A DNA stretch of 25,722 bases from a virus, in IMG/VR virus record IMGVR_UViG_3300032605_000888, positions 1-25,722 of that record; one strand, 5' to 3'. The notes under the pieces are model-generated. The model had not been told where the DNA came from, searched no databases, and worked only from the letters and a program-made list of their open reading frames with translations. The stretch's first letter is position 1; each line of letters begins with the position of its first letter. Positions 7,327 to 14,184 of this stretch are shown here, piece by piece. Both the position numbers and the translations under genes were made by a program.

Positions 7327-7359
7327 TTAGGCTGCTAATGCGTAAACTGAATCGTTTGC
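7327..7359 (-). other. tmRNA tag-peptide reading frame
   Basis: Codons GCA AAC GAT TCA GTT TAC GCA TTA GCA GCC TAA encode ANDSVYALAA and stop. The resume codon is GCA (Ala), preceded by ATAGAC. The C-terminal ALAA is the signal read by ClpXP-type proteases. Confidence 0.93.
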
Positions 7360-7443
7360 GTCTATAGATTTGCTTGATTTATGGTCATCGCCTACCCTGT
7401 TGCCTTTGTCGCTATCTCACCATGTCGAAACCTTGTCATCCCC

Positions 7444-7500
7444 ACCCAAGTATACTGTCCCACGGACTTTGCACTCCCATTTGGTTGCACAATATACTTA
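7444..7500 (-). other. tmRNA intervening segment removed during processing
   Basis: This 57-nt segment joins the mature 3' end (7501) to the mature 5' end (7443). AAGTATA and TATACTT at its borders are complementary and extend the acceptor stem, which would present both cut sites to RNase P and 3' processing enzymes, as in known permuted tmRNAs. Confidence 0.85.
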
Positions 7501-7596
7501 GGTGGAGATGCCGGGAATCGAACCCGGGTCCACAATGCCTTTACTCTAAAGGAATTACAACAATTCTATTGACTATCTAACCAATCCTTTAGTTCT

Positions 7597-7624
7597 ATCA
7601 TACAATATAATAAAACTGCTACAA
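7597..7624 (-). promoter_or_regulatory. Candidate promoter of the tmRNA gene
   Basis: Minus strand TTGTAG (7624-7619), a 16-nt spacer, TATGAT (7602-7597). Transcription would start near 7590, just before the acceptor piece. A late-like ACTAAATA also occurs at 7655-7662. Neither is strong. Confidence 0.45.
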
Positions 7625-7663
7625 TCATAAGATAGGCCAGATATGTCATATAATTATTTAGTG

Positions 7664-7840
7664 TTAAATACAGCTTGCGCCGTACTTATTTTCACCTGGT
7701 GTGCTAGGGACAAACATGATAGCTAGGCTAACGACCCATCCAACGTATGGTACTAGAGTTAGTAAAATCCATACACCACTTTGACCAAAGTCACGAATAC
7801 GTTGACTACCTGCGGCCCAAACAGGACTTATACGCTTCAC
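7664..7840 (-). CDS. Short DUF805-like membrane protein (C-terminal half only)
   Basis: Hand translation gives 58 residues from a GTG at 7840: QRIRDFGQSGVWILLTLVPY and then VGWVVSLAIMFVPSTPGENK. This matches the end of DUF805 inner-membrane proteins (R-x-HD-x-G-x-SGWW ... L-x-PGTPG-x-NxYG). The family is normally about 110-130 residues with more membrane segments; here only the last one or two are present. An in-frame TAA lies 11 codons before the GTG, so it cannot extend. There is no clear ribosome site. It could be a real short form, coupled to the 109-aa gene 22 nt upstream, or a remnant. Confidence 0.55.
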   Translation of the reverse strand: MKRISPVWAAGSQRIRDFGQSGVWILLTLVPYVGWVVSLAIMFVPSTPGENKYGASCI

Positions 7841-7862
7841 AGCGAGTGCCCGTTGTTAAAAA

Positions 7863-8192
7863 TTACTCAGCTACTGCGTCGAGTAATGCACGGGCTTTGA
7901 TATCTTCCAAGCTAGGCTTGGCTTTTACCTTGGTTGCTTTGGCAGATACTGTGCCATTGTACTTGGCATCAGCTGCGTCAATCGCCGCTTTATAGTCAGC
8001 GTTTGCATACAACTCAGTTGTCTTAAGGAATACAACCAATGCTGGCTTGGTCATGCCTTCTGGTAGCTCGAGCAAATTGATATCGCTATCTGTCTTTGCA
8101 AGGATCTTAACACGAGTCATGTCAGTAGCAAAACGTACTTTATACTGACCTTTAGTTTTAGAAACACCACCAACTTTGAACAATTTATTCAT
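7863..8192 (-). CDS. Small phage protein of unknown function (109 aa)
   Basis: This basic protein begins MNKLFKVGGVSKTKGQYKVR, has a central beta-rich part and an Ala/Lys-rich C-terminus (YNGTVSAKATKVKAKPSLED). I choose ATG 8192 over 8207 because GGAG lies 9 nt upstream of it while the earlier ATG has no ribosome site. Function unknown; charge suggests nucleic-acid association, which is only a guess. Confidence 0.75.
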   Translation of the reverse strand: MNKLFKVGGVSKTKGQYKVRFATDMTRVKILAKTDSDINLLELPEGMTKPALVVFLKTTELYANADYKAAIDAADAKYNGTVSAKATKVKAKPSLEDIKARALLDAVAE

Positions 8193-8258
8193 TTTGTAAA
8201 ACTCCATTTTTAAGTTAAATTAAATTTACTACATTGTATGCTGGACACACTCCAACAT

Positions 8259-8308
8259 ATTTCATATTATAGATTATTTCGAATTAAAATGCAACCATAA
8301 TATGAAAT
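8259..8308. repeat. 12-bp perfect inverted repeat in an intergenic gap
   Basis: ATTTCATATTAT (8259-8270) and ATAATATGAAAT (8297-8308) are perfect inverted copies with a 26-nt AT-rich loop. No U tract follows. It lies between the 42-aa membrane gene and the 109-aa gene and may be a weak terminator, an RNA processing site, or an operator. Confidence 0.6.
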
Positions 8309-8322
8309 TCCTTTTACCAAAA

Positions 8323-8451
8323 TTACTTGGCCAATTCTGTACTTTGGGACTTGACAGTTTCTACACCCTTGTCCATAATTCTAGCAATACCACTAAAGCC
8401 CACGGTTGCCAGGATCAACCCAAATACTGTACCGATGATAAACATTTTCAT
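8323..8451 (-). CDS. Small single-span membrane protein (42 aa)
   Basis: Hand translation from ATG 8451 gives MKMFIIGTVFGLILATVGFS as a membrane span, followed by a short polar tail (GIARIMDKGVETVKSQSTEL). An alternative ATG two codons later is possible. It lies 2 nt after the stop of the 60-aa membrane gene. Short proteins of this type, with a VGFSGIAR junction, are familiar from T4-like phages; their role is unknown. Confidence 0.75.
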   Translation of the reverse strand: MKMFIIGTVFGLILATVGFSGIARIMDKGVETVKSQSTELAK

Positions 8452-8453
8452 AA

Positions 8454-8636
8454 TTAGTCTTTCTTAGAAATTGATGTCTTGGTTAAACTCAGTAAAACTG
8501 CTGCCGCCATCCAATGTTCAAAATCTACTGGAATTGCCAGTGCAGGGAATAATGTATTCAATGCCCAGATTGCCGCAAGAGGCCCAACGACAATCATTAA
8601 TACCATGAATGCTAATGCCAAAAGAATTTTACTCAT
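8454..8636 (-). CDS. Small membrane protein (60 aa)
   Basis: Residues 4-25 form a strong hydrophobic span (ILLALAFMVLMIVVGPLAAI) and IWALNTLFPALAIPVDFEHW leads into a second weaker span near residues 42-52. A WALNTLFP-x-LxIP motif is common in short membrane proteins of T4-like phages. No function is known to me. It is coupled to the 93-aa gene upstream (overlap at 8636) and to the 42-aa membrane protein downstream. Confidence 0.75.
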   Translation of the reverse strand: MSKILLALAFMVLMIVVGPLAAIWALNTLFPALAIPVDFEHWMAAAVLLSLTKTSISKKD

Positions 8637-8917
8637 TATACACTCTCCAACATATTTGCAGGGACCTTGTAAACTGTACCAGCTGTGGTACGAACAAGAA
8701 CGTTTTTAACACTGACCTTTTCAACCACACCGTTATAAACAATACCACGACGTGAATCTGTAAACTTAACCGATGTACCTTTTACTAAAGTACCTTTATT
8801 CTTTTGACCTAACTGAGCACGGGCAAATTTAATTGCTTGACCAATGTCATCTAGTTCTGTGTTGGTAAAACTACCACTAATAATACTACTACGAATGTCA
8901 TGTAAACTTGAGTTCAT
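8636..8917 (-). CDS. Small phage protein with a KOW/SH3-like C-terminus (93 aa)
   Basis: The first 40 residues are helical (LHDIRSSIISGSFTNTELDD) and residues 46-92 look like a small beta barrel: GTSVKFTDSRRGIVYNGVVE, then VSVKNVLVRTTAGTVYKVPA. Such barrels often bind RNA or protein. Start ATG 8917 has an AAGGATAAG-type purine stretch upstream. No named family. Confidence 0.75.
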   Translation of the reverse strand: MNSSLHDIRSSIISGSFTNTELDDIGQAIKFARAQLGQKNKGTLVKGTSVKFTDSRRGIVYNGVVEKVSVKNVLVRTTAGTVYKVPANMLESV

Positions 8918-8926
8918 ATCTTATCC

Positions 8927-9268
8927 TTAATCTAAACGTGATCCGGCGTAAGCCTGGAAACCATATCGCTCAAATACTTCTGCCGCGGCACGAGCGCCTT
9001 CTTCTTTAGTGTCGATATTCTGACAACCCATATCACTCGGATTCCAAATCTGGAAACTACCGGTGTAACTTTTACGAATACCTGCTGCTTTCATTGCACG
9101 TCCTAACTTGGTGTTACCTTTGATACCAAAAATGTCTACCCAAGCAAAACCACAACTATACTGATCTTGTCCGCCTAACTTTTCATTGAAGTATTTGCGA
9201 GCGGCACGTTGAGCGGCTGTTTTAGCTTCAAACACAATTTCTTCAATTTGCTTTTGATCGTAGTTCAT
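8927..9268 (-). CDS. Phage protein of unknown function (113 aa)
   Basis: The protein begins MNYDQKQIEEIVFEAKTAAQ and includes CGFAWVDIFGIKGNTKLGRA and an ending with YGFQAYAGSRLD. I choose ATG 9268 rather than 9286 because GGAG lies 6 nt upstream. The sequence resembles conserved small phage proteins I cannot name. It follows the 51-aa gene closely (stop at 9270). Confidence 0.75.
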   Translation of the reverse strand: MNYDQKQIEEIVFEAKTAAQRAARKYFNEKLGGQDQYSCGFAWVDIFGIKGNTKLGRAMKAAGIRKSYTGSFQIWNPSDMGCQNIDTKEEGARAAAEVFERYGFQAYAGSRLD

Positions 9269-9269
9269 A

Positions 9270-9425
9270 TTAAACTCCACACGCATCTAAAAATTTTGCT
9301 TGATCAAATCTAGGATTAGTTGATTGTGCTACCTTGGCAAACGCAATCGCTGTCGCTAACCGTTGGGCCATGTCAGGCATCGAACTAATCTCTTTAGCCA
9401 TTGCTACAAAGTGTTTTCTGCTCAT
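9270..9425 (-). CDS. Tiny conserved phage protein (51 aa)
   Basis: Hand translation from ATG 9425 gives MSRKHFVAMAKEISSMPDMA, then AFAKVAQSTNPRFDQAKFLD and ending ACGV. This pattern (MSRKHF at the start, NPRFD then FL-x-ACG at the end) is one I recognise from many phages, of unknown role. It has a perfect AAGGAG site and sits immediately behind its own early promoter (9456-9484), so it is very probably real despite its size. Confidence 0.8.
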   Translation of the reverse strand: MSRKHFVAMAKEISSMPDMAQRLATAIAFAKVAQSTNPRFDQAKFLDACGV

Positions 9426-9455
9426 TTACTGCTCCTTATTAGTTACTATACAACT

Positions 9456-9484
9456 ATTATACTATTTTGGGAATTAATGGACAA
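9456..9484 (-). promoter_or_regulatory. Sigma70-type early promoter, cassette copy 4
   Basis: Minus strand TTGTCC (9484-9479), a 17-nt spacer containing ATTAATTCCCAAAATAG, TATAAT (9461-9456), then GTTGTATAGTAACTAATAAG and AGGAG. It is almost identical to copies 1-3. Confidence 0.85.
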
Positions 9485-9489
9485 CCGTT

Positions 9490-9675
9490 TTATGCTTGCC
9501 AATCTGTTGGTGCCAAGTCCACTGTTTCTTCAATTTCTGTCCACATATCGTACACACGATTAACTAGTTGAGCACGAACAGCAGGGTTTAACGGGAGCTT
9601 CTGCAACAATTCTTCAACTTCGTCCAGTTTGGAGTCAATTTCTTCTAGTAGTTCCAGAGTATAATTACTTGCCAT
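9490..9675 (-). CDS. Small acidic coiled-coil protein (61 aa)
   Basis: This 61-residue protein is strongly acidic and helical, with heptad-like Leu/Ile spacing in LELLEEIDSKLDEVEELLQK (residues 7-26). It is probably an oligomerising small early protein. It lies behind the promoter at 9706-9735 with an AAAAGGA ribosome site. No family recognised. Confidence 0.7.
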   Translation of the reverse strand: MASNYTLELLEEIDSKLDEVEELLQKLPLNPAVRAQLVNRVYDMWTEIEETVDLAPTDWQA

Positions 9676-9705
9676 TTAATAGTCCTTTTTGTTCACTATA
9701 CAAAC

Positions 9706-9735
9706 ATTATACATTATTGGTAATTTTTGGGTCAA
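9706..9735 (-). promoter_or_regulatory. Sigma70-type early promoter, cassette copy 5
   Basis: Minus strand TTGACC (9735-9730), an 18-nt spacer, TATAAT (9711-9706), leader TTTGTATAGTGAACAA. The -10 overlaps the stop codon of the 47-aa gene. Confidence 0.8.
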
Positions 9736-9850
9736 CCAAAATTTGTTGCGTAAATACAACTCCGCCCAATGTGCCCTTATACATATTAGCAACGGATTTG
9801 ATGTAAAACTGCATAACTTTACCGTTTTTTGTGATTAATGTATATGGCAT
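9707..9850 (-). CDS. Tiny phage protein (47 aa)
   Basis: Hand translation gives MPYTLITKNGKVMQFYIKSV and a C-terminal half with VVFTQQILVDPKITNNV. A clear AAGGA site and a dedicated promoter (9880-9908) support it. Its final codons and stop double as the -35 to -10 region of the next promoter. I recall similar short phage proteins starting with a beta hairpin; function unknown. Confidence 0.7.
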   Translation of the reverse strand: MPYTLITKNGKVMQFYIKSVANMYKGTLGGVVFTQQILVDPKITNNV

Positions 9851-9879
9851 TTGTATTCCTTATTAATTACTATAACAAC

Positions 9880-9908
9880 AGTATAGCATTTTGGGAATTA
9901 ATGGTCAA
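9880..9908 (-). promoter_or_regulatory. Sigma70-type early promoter, cassette copy 6
   Basis: Minus strand TTGACC (9908-9903), a 17-nt spacer, TATACT (9885-9880), leader GTTGTTATAGTAATTAATAA then AAGGA. Confidence 0.8.
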
Positions 9909-9982
9909 TTCGAAATAGTGTGGGATTTTTGCAACAGAAATTGGTAAATATTAGATATAAAACAATAACGAATTCAATAAAA

Positions 9983-10002
9983 AACCCGCCTAGTGCGGGT
10001 TT
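9983..10002 (-). terminator. Rho-independent terminator overlapping the stop of the ParB-like gene
   Basis: AACCCGC and GCGGGTT form the stem with a short loop and the minus strand continues TTTTTTATTG. The TAG stop of the 126-aa gene (9992-9990) lies inside the hairpin. It closes the 14145-9990 operon. Confidence 0.85.
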
Positions 10003-10370
10003 TGTTTTATTATAGGTTTCACGTAAGCAACAGGAATAGTTTTTGCTCCGGATAACCAGTAAGCGCATAATCGATGCCTTCCTTCTACTACGTATAAAGT
10101 AGGATCATTGAATTTAACATATACAGGAAGAGAGAAGGGTATATTGGCTTTTATTGTTGATATCATACTCTCTACTTTTCTCTTCTCGCCGATTTGTTTC
10201 TTAAAATGACCCCATATTCCTTTTGCCTGCGGAATAAATTTATCAATTGGTTCAGATTTTAAGTCAATGTCAACATTGTCGGGTGTAGTAGAATAAAAAA
10301 CCCATGCTGCATTGGTCAAATCATGTAGATTTGGTTGTGGTTGCAGACCTACAAATTCTTTAGCTCTCAT
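9990..10370 (-). CDS. ParB/sulfiredoxin-like domain protein with CTS-like N-terminus (126 aa)
   Basis: Residues 90-120 (VVEGRHRLCAYWLSGAKTIP then VAYV) carry the ParB/sulfiredoxin-like signature of an acidic-Gly-x-HR turn followed by a helix and a G-x-x-x-IP-V strand. Such domains bind or cleave nucleotides or DNA; here the activity is unknown. The N-terminus MRAKEFVGLQPQP resembles the start of neighbouring proteins (see findings) and the T4 capsid-targeting sequence. It starts with an ATGA overlap to the upstream 327-aa gene, and its stop lies within the terminator. Confidence 0.75.
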   Translation of the reverse strand: MRAKEFVGLQPQPNLHDLTNAAWVFYSTTPDNVDIDLKSEPIDKFIPQAKGIWGHFKKQIGEKRKVESMISTIKANIPFSLPVYVKFNDPTLYVVEGRHRLCAYWLSGAKTIPVAYVKPIIKQNPH

Positions 10371-11350
10371 TTTGCACTCGCTACAAACCTTAGGTCTCTG
10401 CTTGTGCTGCCCAACTCTTTTTTCATTTGTGGTCCGGCTTGTTTAACGTCAACACGGGCAACGTGTGTTTCTGGTTCGTCTTGAGTAGTTACATTTACCG
10501 GTTCGTCGGTCTTTGTATCAAATCCGTGTATGTTTAACTTGCGACCGTAACGACGTTCTAATTCTTGCCAAACACGATATCCACCTGTACTTTGTTTGTT
10601 GTCTGACACCAGGGTCAAGCCACGATTTAAAATTAAGAAACCATATAGGTCTGCGGCACGGTACTGATTCTTAGGACCAGAGTAAACACCTTGGATGACA
10701 AAACTGTCGCGATTTGATTTGTACGGACGACCAGTTGTACCCAGCTGACTTGTGCGGGTGCGGGTATCAAATACATAGTAAGTAACAGTACCGCGATCTA
10801 CCCAAGACCAAAGTTGATAGCCGTGTCCCATTTCTGCTACTAAGTCGCCCATATGACTAGACTCATCACCTTTGGGTATAGGCTTGCCATCATTAGGCAT
10901 AACGTCTAAATGTTCACGTTTGCTTTTGGCAACGCTAGGCACTAACGTAACTTCTGCTACATTTTTAATACCAACGTAAGCCTTTATAGTAGGAATGCCT
11001 AATGCTTTTGCTACATTAGCTCTATGGTAACCATCTAAGATAAATCCATCACCAATAACAATAGGAGGTGCTTTACTAAAGTCCATTGTTTTATATTGTT
11101 CTACTTTAGACGAATCTAACTTAGGCAAATCTGTCTTAATAGAATTTACAGGAATATCTTTTAATTCAAATCCTGTAAAAGTATTAGTAATATAATCAGT
11201 ATAATCACTGTGTAAATTTGAATCGTGATATTTGCGAATATAACCAATAATATCTTCTGTAGAAACAGATTGACTTTCCATAATACCAGTGCTACGACGT
11301 AGGCGTAGCTCGTCGCTGATTTCGTTTAGGAATAACTCAGATATTAACAT
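10367..11350 (-). CDS. ParB-like domain protein with CTS-like N-terminus (327 aa)
   Basis: A ParB/sulfiredoxin-like domain spans about residues 62-130, with an IPVNSIKTDLPKLD strand, then ILDGYHRANVAKALGIPTIK (DGYHR at 106-110). A second domain from about 185 (HGYQLWSWVDRGTVTYYVFD) includes LTLVSDNKQSTGGYRVWQEL, a pattern I recall from large marine phage proteins but cannot name. I take ATG 11350, which overlaps the upstream TAA as TAATG and gives the start MLISELFLNEISDELRL, similar to T4 Alt; the alternative ATG 11374 would cause a 25-nt overlap. It is coupled to genes on both sides. Confidence 0.75.
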   Translation of the reverse strand: MLISELFLNEISDELRLRRSTGIMESQSVSTEDIIGYIRKYHDSNLHSDYTDYITNTFTGFELKDIPVNSIKTDLPKLDSSKVEQYKTMDFSKAPPIVIGDGFILDGYHRANVAKALGIPTIKAYVGIKNVAEVTLVPSVAKSKREHLDVMPNDGKPIPKGDESSHMGDLVAEMGHGYQLWSWVDRGTVTYYVFDTRTRTSQLGTTGRPYKSNRDSFVIQGVYSGPKNQYRAADLYGFLILNRGLTLVSDNKQSTGGYRVWQELERRYGRKLNIHGFDTKTDEPVNVTTQDEPETHVARVDVKQAGPQMKKELGSTSRDLRFVASAK

Positions 11351-14145
11351 TACGTACTCATCTTTGCTCGACAACTAAACAAGCTAGGATCTTCTGCGCC
11401 GATACCACGTAACCAGGCCTGTGCTGTTGACCACGCACTGGTTTGGTCGTGGTCAGCAAAGGTGTGTACTACGTTTCCAGAATCAAGCTCGTATACAATC
11501 CACAGTGGAACACCATTGGGTGCTGTTGCTTGTACAGGATCGCCTGAACGGTATTGTATATACGCATCATCTCTACCAGTCAAATCATTCACATATCGTT
11601 TGGCATCTATTGCCAGGTCTCGTAACTGTGATGAATGCCCGGGCATGGTTGGCAAGAAACCATAGATCCTGTTATCACTGCCGCCACGTACTTCATAGTA
11701 GTCGCCAGTACTAGGACGTTGACTTAACATTCCCGCCGGCGGGGTAGTATTGTCTTGTTGCGGAGTACGATTTGCTACACGTTCTGCGCTGGCATCAGTT
11801 GGAACACTACTCATAGTAACTTCGCTACCACGTCTGCTTTCGATGCCTCGTTTAACTGCTTGCGCTTGAATCAACGTAATATCGTGAACTTGATCTATTA
11901 GATTACCGCTGCTATCTTTAAACTGCCAAGTGCGTGGAACAGTATTGGCATCGTTTGCATCTTTTGGTGTGTCTTTTTCGTTGTGCAGTTCTAAATCGTC
12001 TACACTATCAAAATCGTGTTGCTGTGCTACCTTGACCAATAGTTTCTGTGCTTCTTCACGACTGACATTCATAATAGTATCAACCACACGGCCAGTTGGA
12101 CGATAAACAACGTTCCAATTTGGTTTAGGTGCTTTGATACGTTTGGCTAGCTTTTCACGCTGACTCAACTCTGGTGCAGGTGCATCTGGATCTGCTGGAC
12201 GTAAGTTAAATCCAATACCTTCTTTGCTGTACTTGTCGTATACTGAATCAGCAGCTTCGCCTTTGGTAGCAAAGCCGTTTAGAGTTTCTAGTGTTTCACC
12301 TGTGTTGACATCGTAAACTTCCCAGTCGCCTGTGGCACTACGCATTGGACGTAAGGTGTATTCCTTCTGGAAACCTTCCATACTACCGCCGGGACTGATT
12401 TTCTGTTTGGCACGTTCCCACGCATCGGATTTGGTATAACCGTTGTACTCTTGACCAACAACGGCCTTGCCTGTGGCATCCCATAGTTTCCAATCGCCTT
12501 TGGGTTCGTTGCTTAGAGCTTTATCGGCCCAGCTCTTTTTAAGTTCTTCACTGCTGATAGCACCTGTGGCAAAACGTGCAAATAAATCCAATGCAGGATC
12601 ACCTTCTACTGGTGCAATAAGTTTGTACAACTTCTTGTAGTATTCTTTGCGTTCTAGATCGGGACGGCTGGCAATATACATAGCCTGTGCATAGCGCATC
12701 AGGGTATTTTGTAATTTAGCGATATCTTCAAAGTAGTTTGTACCACCAGCTGAGCGGAACTCGATATACTTGGCACCTTTACGTTTAGTAGGATCTGGAC
12801 TAGTATTTGCACCTTGTGGGTTAATACTTGTATACTTGCCAAAGCCAGCATTGCTGATCTCTAGAGCCTTTTGTGCTAGTTCCAACAGGTTGTGCTTCAT
12901 TAGTTCTAGCGCACCAGCTACAGCTTCTTTGTTGCCACGCACACGTGTCTTGATCTTTTTCATTGCGGCTTCGGCATAGTGATTACTAGCACGACCAAAT
13001 GATTCTAGCACGTGTTCATCACCTAAGAATAGTGCTAGTTTAACATAGTCAACATCGCCGCCCTTGTTAGGTAAACTAACGCCCATATGGAAGCCAGTTG
13101 ATTCGTTAGAATAAGCACCATTGGACTCGGCCCATTCAAAGAACTGTTGCAACTTGGCTAAACATTCTTGTAAGGGCATAGGAGGACTAACAATCTCTAC
13201 TGGCATGTTGTCCGAATCGTCTGCATCTAAACTTGAATCTGGTTCAAAAATCCAAGTTTCATCATCACGTGTAGCTGAATGATATCCACCGGACACTTTG
13301 GTTTTAACACCTAATTCTTTACTTAAACTATCAGCTAAACTGCGAGCATTATCTTCGCTGAATCCACCCTCACTGCTCTGACCAGTGTAAGTAATAACGG
13401 GCCACACCAATTGAAATTCACTAGCAATGTCACTCATCCAACGCAGGCCAACATCACCAAAGAAACTACTATCGTCATCGACATAAAAATCATTGCGGAA
13501 GTCATCTAATGCTGAGTCGTAAGTGCCATCTTGTGCTTTAATACTGTCTTGAACTAGTTCGTCTAGTAGGCCTTCTGCTTCTTCGCGAGCATTAATATAG
13601 TTTGCATAGGCTTTGTTTGTTTTCATTGCCTCACGTTGTTCAACGGAGCTATTAAATTGAGGAGCCTCACTACCTTGTATCAAGGCATCGCTAACTTCAT
13701 CTTCGGACAGATCCATCAACTCTAACTGTTTACGAGTTTCGTCATCCCAATCAAAATCATCTTCTTCGATAATTTTTTTAATTAAATCTTCTTGCTCATC
13801 ACGGAAAGCATCGTACATTTTCTCGTCGACCCATTCCATATACTTTTCATCTAGCCCTTCTTGTAACTTATCCAAGTCTCGGCCATATGTAGCATAACCG
13901 TACTCGTCGTTACCGAAAAAGTTTATAACATCATCGATGCTATTGCAACGCTCGTCAGCATCATAATCGGGTTCGGGATCTTCATCGTAATCGGCTTCAC
14001 CGCCTTGTCCGGTAAACACAAGTTCTGCTTCAAATCCGGCCATGATGCCTTCTGCTTCGGGGCTACTAGCAAACTGCTGTAACGAACGAGGATTCATGCG
14101 AAGCTCGTCTAATTGTTGTTCGGAAAGTAGGTCTTTATATCTCAT
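11350..14145 (-). CDS. Large amidoligase-like protein with C-terminal repeats (931 aa)
   Basis: The N-terminus MRYKDLLSEQQLDELRMNPR is CTS-like. From about residue 36 (AGFEAELVF) to 490 the sequence fits the amidoligase/glutamate-cysteine-ligase-like COOH-NH2 ligase fold: GFE-x-EL strand, an acidic insertion (51-240), WIFEPDSSLDADDSDNMPVE and IVSPPMPL (298-325), STGFHMGVSLPN (349-360), and KYIEFRSAGGTNY (459-471). Such enzymes form amide bonds between carboxylates and amines using ATP. The C-terminal half (about 550-915) contains at least five copies of a unit with W-x-V then a TG or SG turn and a helix (starts near 551, 607, 676, 739 and 881). No ribosome site is visible. A late-like element and a hairpin precede it. 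Confidence 0.75.
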   Translation of the reverse strand: MRYKDLLSEQQLDELRMNPRSLQQFASSPEAEGIMAGFEAELVFTGQGGEADYDEDPEPDYDADERCNSIDDVINFFGNDEYGYATYGRDLDKLQEGLDEKYMEWVDEKMYDAFRDEQEDLIKKIIEEDDFDWDDETRKQLELMDLSEDEVSDALIQGSEAPQFNSSVEQREAMKTNKAYANYINAREEAEGLLDELVQDSIKAQDGTYDSALDDFRNDFYVDDDSSFFGDVGLRWMSDIASEFQLVWPVITYTGQSSEGGFSEDNARSLADSLSKELGVKTKVSGGYHSATRDDETWIFEPDSSLDADDSDNMPVEIVSPPMPLQECLAKLQQFFEWAESNGAYSNESTGFHMGVSLPNKGGDVDYVKLALFLGDEHVLESFGRASNHYAEAAMKKIKTRVRGNKEAVAGALELMKHNLLELAQKALEISNAGFGKYTSINPQGANTSPDPTKRKGAKYIEFRSAGGTNYFEDIAKLQNTLMRYAQAMYIASRPDLERKEYYKKLYKLIAPVEGDPALDLFARFATGAISSEELKKSWADKALSNEPKGDWKLWDATGKAVVGQEYNGYTKSDAWERAKQKISPGGSMEGFQKEYTLRPMRSATGDWEVYDVNTGETLETLNGFATKGEAADSVYDKYSKEGIGFNLRPADPDAPAPELSQREKLAKRIKAPKPNWNVVYRPTGRVVDTIMNVSREEAQKLLVKVAQQHDFDSVDDLELHNEKDTPKDANDANTVPRTWQFKDSSGNLIDQVHDITLIQAQAVKRGIESRRGSEVTMSSVPTDASAERVANRTPQQDNTTPPAGMLSQRPSTGDYYEVRGGSDNRIYGFLPTMPGHSSQLRDLAIDAKRYVNDLTGRDDAYIQYRSGDPVQATAPNGVPLWIVYELDSGNVVHTFADHDQTSAWSTAQAWLRGIGAEDPSLFSCRAKMST

Positions 14146-14155
14146 AATCAGTCAT

Positions 14156-14183
14156 AAAAATAGGGTAGATTTAGTCTACCCTA
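14156..14183 (-). terminator. Hairpin with U tract between NUC1 gene and 931-aa gene
   Basis: TAGGGTAGA and TCTACCCTA form a 9-bp stem with a 5-nt loop, followed on the minus strand by TTTTT (14160-14156). It looks like a terminator for the nuclease gene, yet it lies downstream of the late-like element at 14185-14192, so it would also sit at the very 5' end of the 931-aa transcript. Confidence 0.75.
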
Positions 14184-14184
14184 G

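Larger units (their letters stand above)
7265..7592 (-). ncRNA. ssrA: Circularly permuted (two-piece) tmRNA
   Basis: tmRNA rescues stalled ribosomes and tags the nascent peptide for proteolysis. Read on the minus strand, the acceptor piece comes first: a T arm CCCGGGTTCGATTCCCGG and acceptor strand CATCTCC then A, CC (ending at 7501). After an intervening segment (7500-7444) the coding piece begins GGGGATGACAAGGTTTCGAC at 7443, matching the conserved tmRNA 5' end. GGGGATG pairs with CATCTCC over 7 bp with a G3-U70 wobble, the alanine identity element. The tag frame at 7359-7327 reads ANDSVYALAA then TAA, preceded by TAGAC as in other tmRNAs. A possible further contact pairs AATGCCT in the coding piece (minus strand of 7302-7308) with AGGCATT in the acceptor piece. 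The 3' terminal A of CCA is not encoded. Exact outer ends are estimated. Confidence 0.93.

Noticed and set aside
7374-7580. Two overlapping plus-strand ORFs
   Set aside because: They lie across the tmRNA gene and read its structural RNA sequence; no ribosome site or conservation supports them.
7501-7600. A normal tRNA gene
   Set aside because: Only the T arm and acceptor strand are present, with no anticodon arm; the 5' strand is at 7443 in permuted order, so it is tmRNA.
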